Part shown: one piece after another, positions 63,958 through 64,000 of the stretch
Layout: every line of letters starts with the position of its first letter
Numbering within the stretch: position 1 is the stretch's first letter
Assembly: GCF_019145235.1 (NCBI RefSeq)
Contig: NZ_JAHSTV010000004.1
Span: 124,001-188,000, forward strand
DNA length: 64,000 nucleotides
Direction: 5' to 3'
DNA from: Pseudomonas farris
GTDB lineage: Bacteria > Pseudomonadota > Gammaproteobacteria > Pseudomonadales > Pseudomonadaceae
Translations under genes and position numbers: made by a program
The notes under the pieces: generated by a model
Seen by the model: only the letters and a program-made list of their open reading frames with translations
What the model was told of the DNA's origin: nothing
Databases searched by the model: none

Positions 63958-64000
63958 ATGGACAACAGCCCTAGCCTATATGTCGAACGTCCACTCCAGC
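63958..64000 (+). CDS. Start of the next exopolysaccharide gene (partial)
   Basis: ATG at 63958 opens MDNSPSLYVERPLQ up to the window edge. Position immediately after a Wza/GumB-like gene suggests a Wzc/GumC chain-length or tyrosine-kinase protein, but only 14 residues are visible. Confidence 0.4.
   Translation, partial: MDNSPSLYVERPLQ

Overview
The window looks like a chromosome segment of a fluorescent-group Pseudomonas. The evidence is uniform high-GC coding, Pseudomonas-type REP doublets (reading TGTGGGAGCGGGCTTGCTCGCGAA or close variants) between genes, a phaG gene, a mannitol-type ABC binding protein, and clusters for vanillate, ferulate and coniferyl alcohol breakdown. No rRNA, tRNA, CRISPR array, insertion sequence or prophage was recognised. 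Species identity is inference.

Region by region. 1-2.8 kb: an orphan polyol-binding protein and a sorbitol-type dehydrogenase, then a chemoreceptor remnant. 2.9-6.5 kb: a CBS protein and nirBD, read leftward from a sigma-54-like promoter through a leader with a terminator and an ANTAR-type antiterminator hairpin. 6.6-9.7 kb: a TerC/Alx membrane protein with a possible yybP-ykoY riboswitch, a second-type folD and a small periplasmic SnoaL-like protein. 9.8-14.4 kb: a tightly coupled four-gene two-component operon. 14.4-20 kb: phaG, a GST and a glucarate uptake/dehydratase operon with its divergent LysR regulator. 20-25.4 kb: homospermidine synthase, a phosphoribosyltransferase, a tandem universal stress protein and a DUF3422 protein. 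25.6-30.1 kb: two TonB-dependent siderophore receptors.

30.4-50.2 kb is a phenylpropanoid (lignin monomer) catabolic island. Coniferyl alcohol would be oxidised by CalA and an aromatic aldehyde dehydrogenase to ferulate; Fcs and Ech convert ferulate through feruloyl-CoA to vanillin and acetyl-CoA; Vdh gives vanillate; VanAB demethylates it to protocatechuate. An OprD-type porin, an aromatic-acid MFS carrier, a thiolase (aat) and an HSL-type esterase accompany them. Regulators are a GntR (VanR), a MarR and a XylR/DmpR-like sigma-54 activator. A 19-bp palindrome shared by the ech and esterase promoters, with a weaker relative beside the sigma-54 regulator, suggests one regulon. The calA operon ends in a deletion scar joining the front of a DUF1302 gene to the back of an RND transporter gene.

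50.2-52.1 kb: a periplasmic binding protein, an orphan hydroxypyruvate isomerase and a GntP permease remnant. 52.2-60.8 kb: a complete non-PTS sucrose system (ScrY-like porin, ABC importer, GH32 hydrolase, LacI regulator, LacI-type operator). 61-64 kb: the start of an exopolysaccharide locus headed by an RfaH/NusG-like factor, then an outer-membrane beta-barrel protein, a Wza-like export protein and the first codons of the next gene.
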